Part shown: positions 6,987 through 7,173 of the stretch, piece after piece
Position numbering within the stretch: the stretch's first letter is position 1
How the letters are laid out: every line of letters starts with the position of its first letter
Source of the DNA: CAWJPY01 sp963844865
GTDB taxonomy: Bacteria > Acidobacteriota > Thermoanaerobaculia > Thermoanaerobaculales > Sulfomarinibacteraceae
Reading direction: 5' to 3'
DNA: 7,173 nt
NCBI GenBank assembly: GCA_963844865.1
Contig: CAWJPY010000024.1
Span: 1 to 7,173 of the forward strand
Notes under the pieces: model-generated
Seen by the model: only the letters and a program-made list of their open reading frames with translations
The model's database searches: none
Told to the model about the DNA's origin: nothing
Translations under genes and position numbers: made by a program

Positions 6987-7173
6987 CCACGCCCTGGACC
7001 CGGAAGGGCCAGAGGCATGCTCCGACTTCGCCCGCATCCGGTGTGGGCCGGGCAGGAGCCGTGTAGAGATCTGGCCGGGATGGGCATGGGGGCGCCGAAC
7101 CCGGAGGGTGTCGCGACGGACCGAGCGAACGGACGACGACGCGTCCTGGGGAGCGTGAAAGCCCGGCATGAGG

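Larger units (their letters stand above)
6795..7173. other. No convincing gene; upstream region of the oxidase
   Basis: Apart from the candidate promoter and inverted repeat, I see no recognisable product on either strand. The reading frames present are short, Arg/Pro-rich and lack known motifs. The stretch 6930-6990 is clearly less GC-rich than its surroundings, as expected for a promoter region. From 7000 to the right edge the content is unassigned; given the indel density nearby, a broken gene here could be missed. Confidence 0.4.

Noticed and set aside
7105..7145. CGAACGGACGACGAC-like short repeats near the right edge
   Set aside because: Imperfect and few; no unit-spacer structure to suggest a CRISPR array or iterons.
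6960..7169. 69-codon minus-strand open frame near the right edge
   Set aside because: No ribosome site, no recognisable motif, and an Arg/Ser-rich composition typical of chance frames at this GC content.

Overview
The window comes from a high-GC bacterium. It opens with the 3' end of an alternative complex III (ACIII, act) operon on the + strand, running 5'-truncated actE, complete actF, then a small actG-like gene. ACIII is a quinol:electron-acceptor oxidoreductase known from Chloroflexota, Acidobacteriota, Gemmatimonadota, Bacteroidota, Planctomycetota and Myxococcota-like lineages. The secreted-protein features on the other strand (3-coathanger-type repeats, a C-terminal DGFETG..AW tail, GYT-type glycine-rich repeats) would suit an Acidobacteriota or deltaproteobacterial-type genome, but the sequence alone does not fix the phylum.

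Layout: 1-453 actE (open at the left edge); 464-1666 actF; 1679-1971 actG-like membrane protein with one frameshift; 1985-2015 a strong GC hairpin between convergent genes. The minus strand then holds two co-directional genes for exported proteins. A very large multicopper oxidase (about 6752 down to 2968, roughly 1,260 residues if repaired) is transcribed first. A 3-coathanger-type secreted protein (2897 down to about 2044) follows after 70 bp. From about 6795 to 7173 I see no convincing gene; this stretch carries a candidate promoter and an inverted repeat upstream of the oxidase.

Two points matter most. First, the oxidase can only be read by joining segments from all three minus-strand frames. 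I count about 26 frame switches in 3.8 kb plus one in-frame TAG, yet all four copper-ligand motifs and the N- and C-terminal accessory domains are preserved. Second, the damage starts abruptly near 1765: the first 1.76 kb is clean, while everything I can test after it is full of single-base indels. Low-accuracy sequence at a contig end is the simplest reading, and gene decay is the alternative. The act genes would carry electrons from quinol to a periplasmic acceptor in the membrane. The oxidase would act outside the cytoplasmic membrane on an unknown substrate. Nothing in the sequence links the two sets beyond adjacency.
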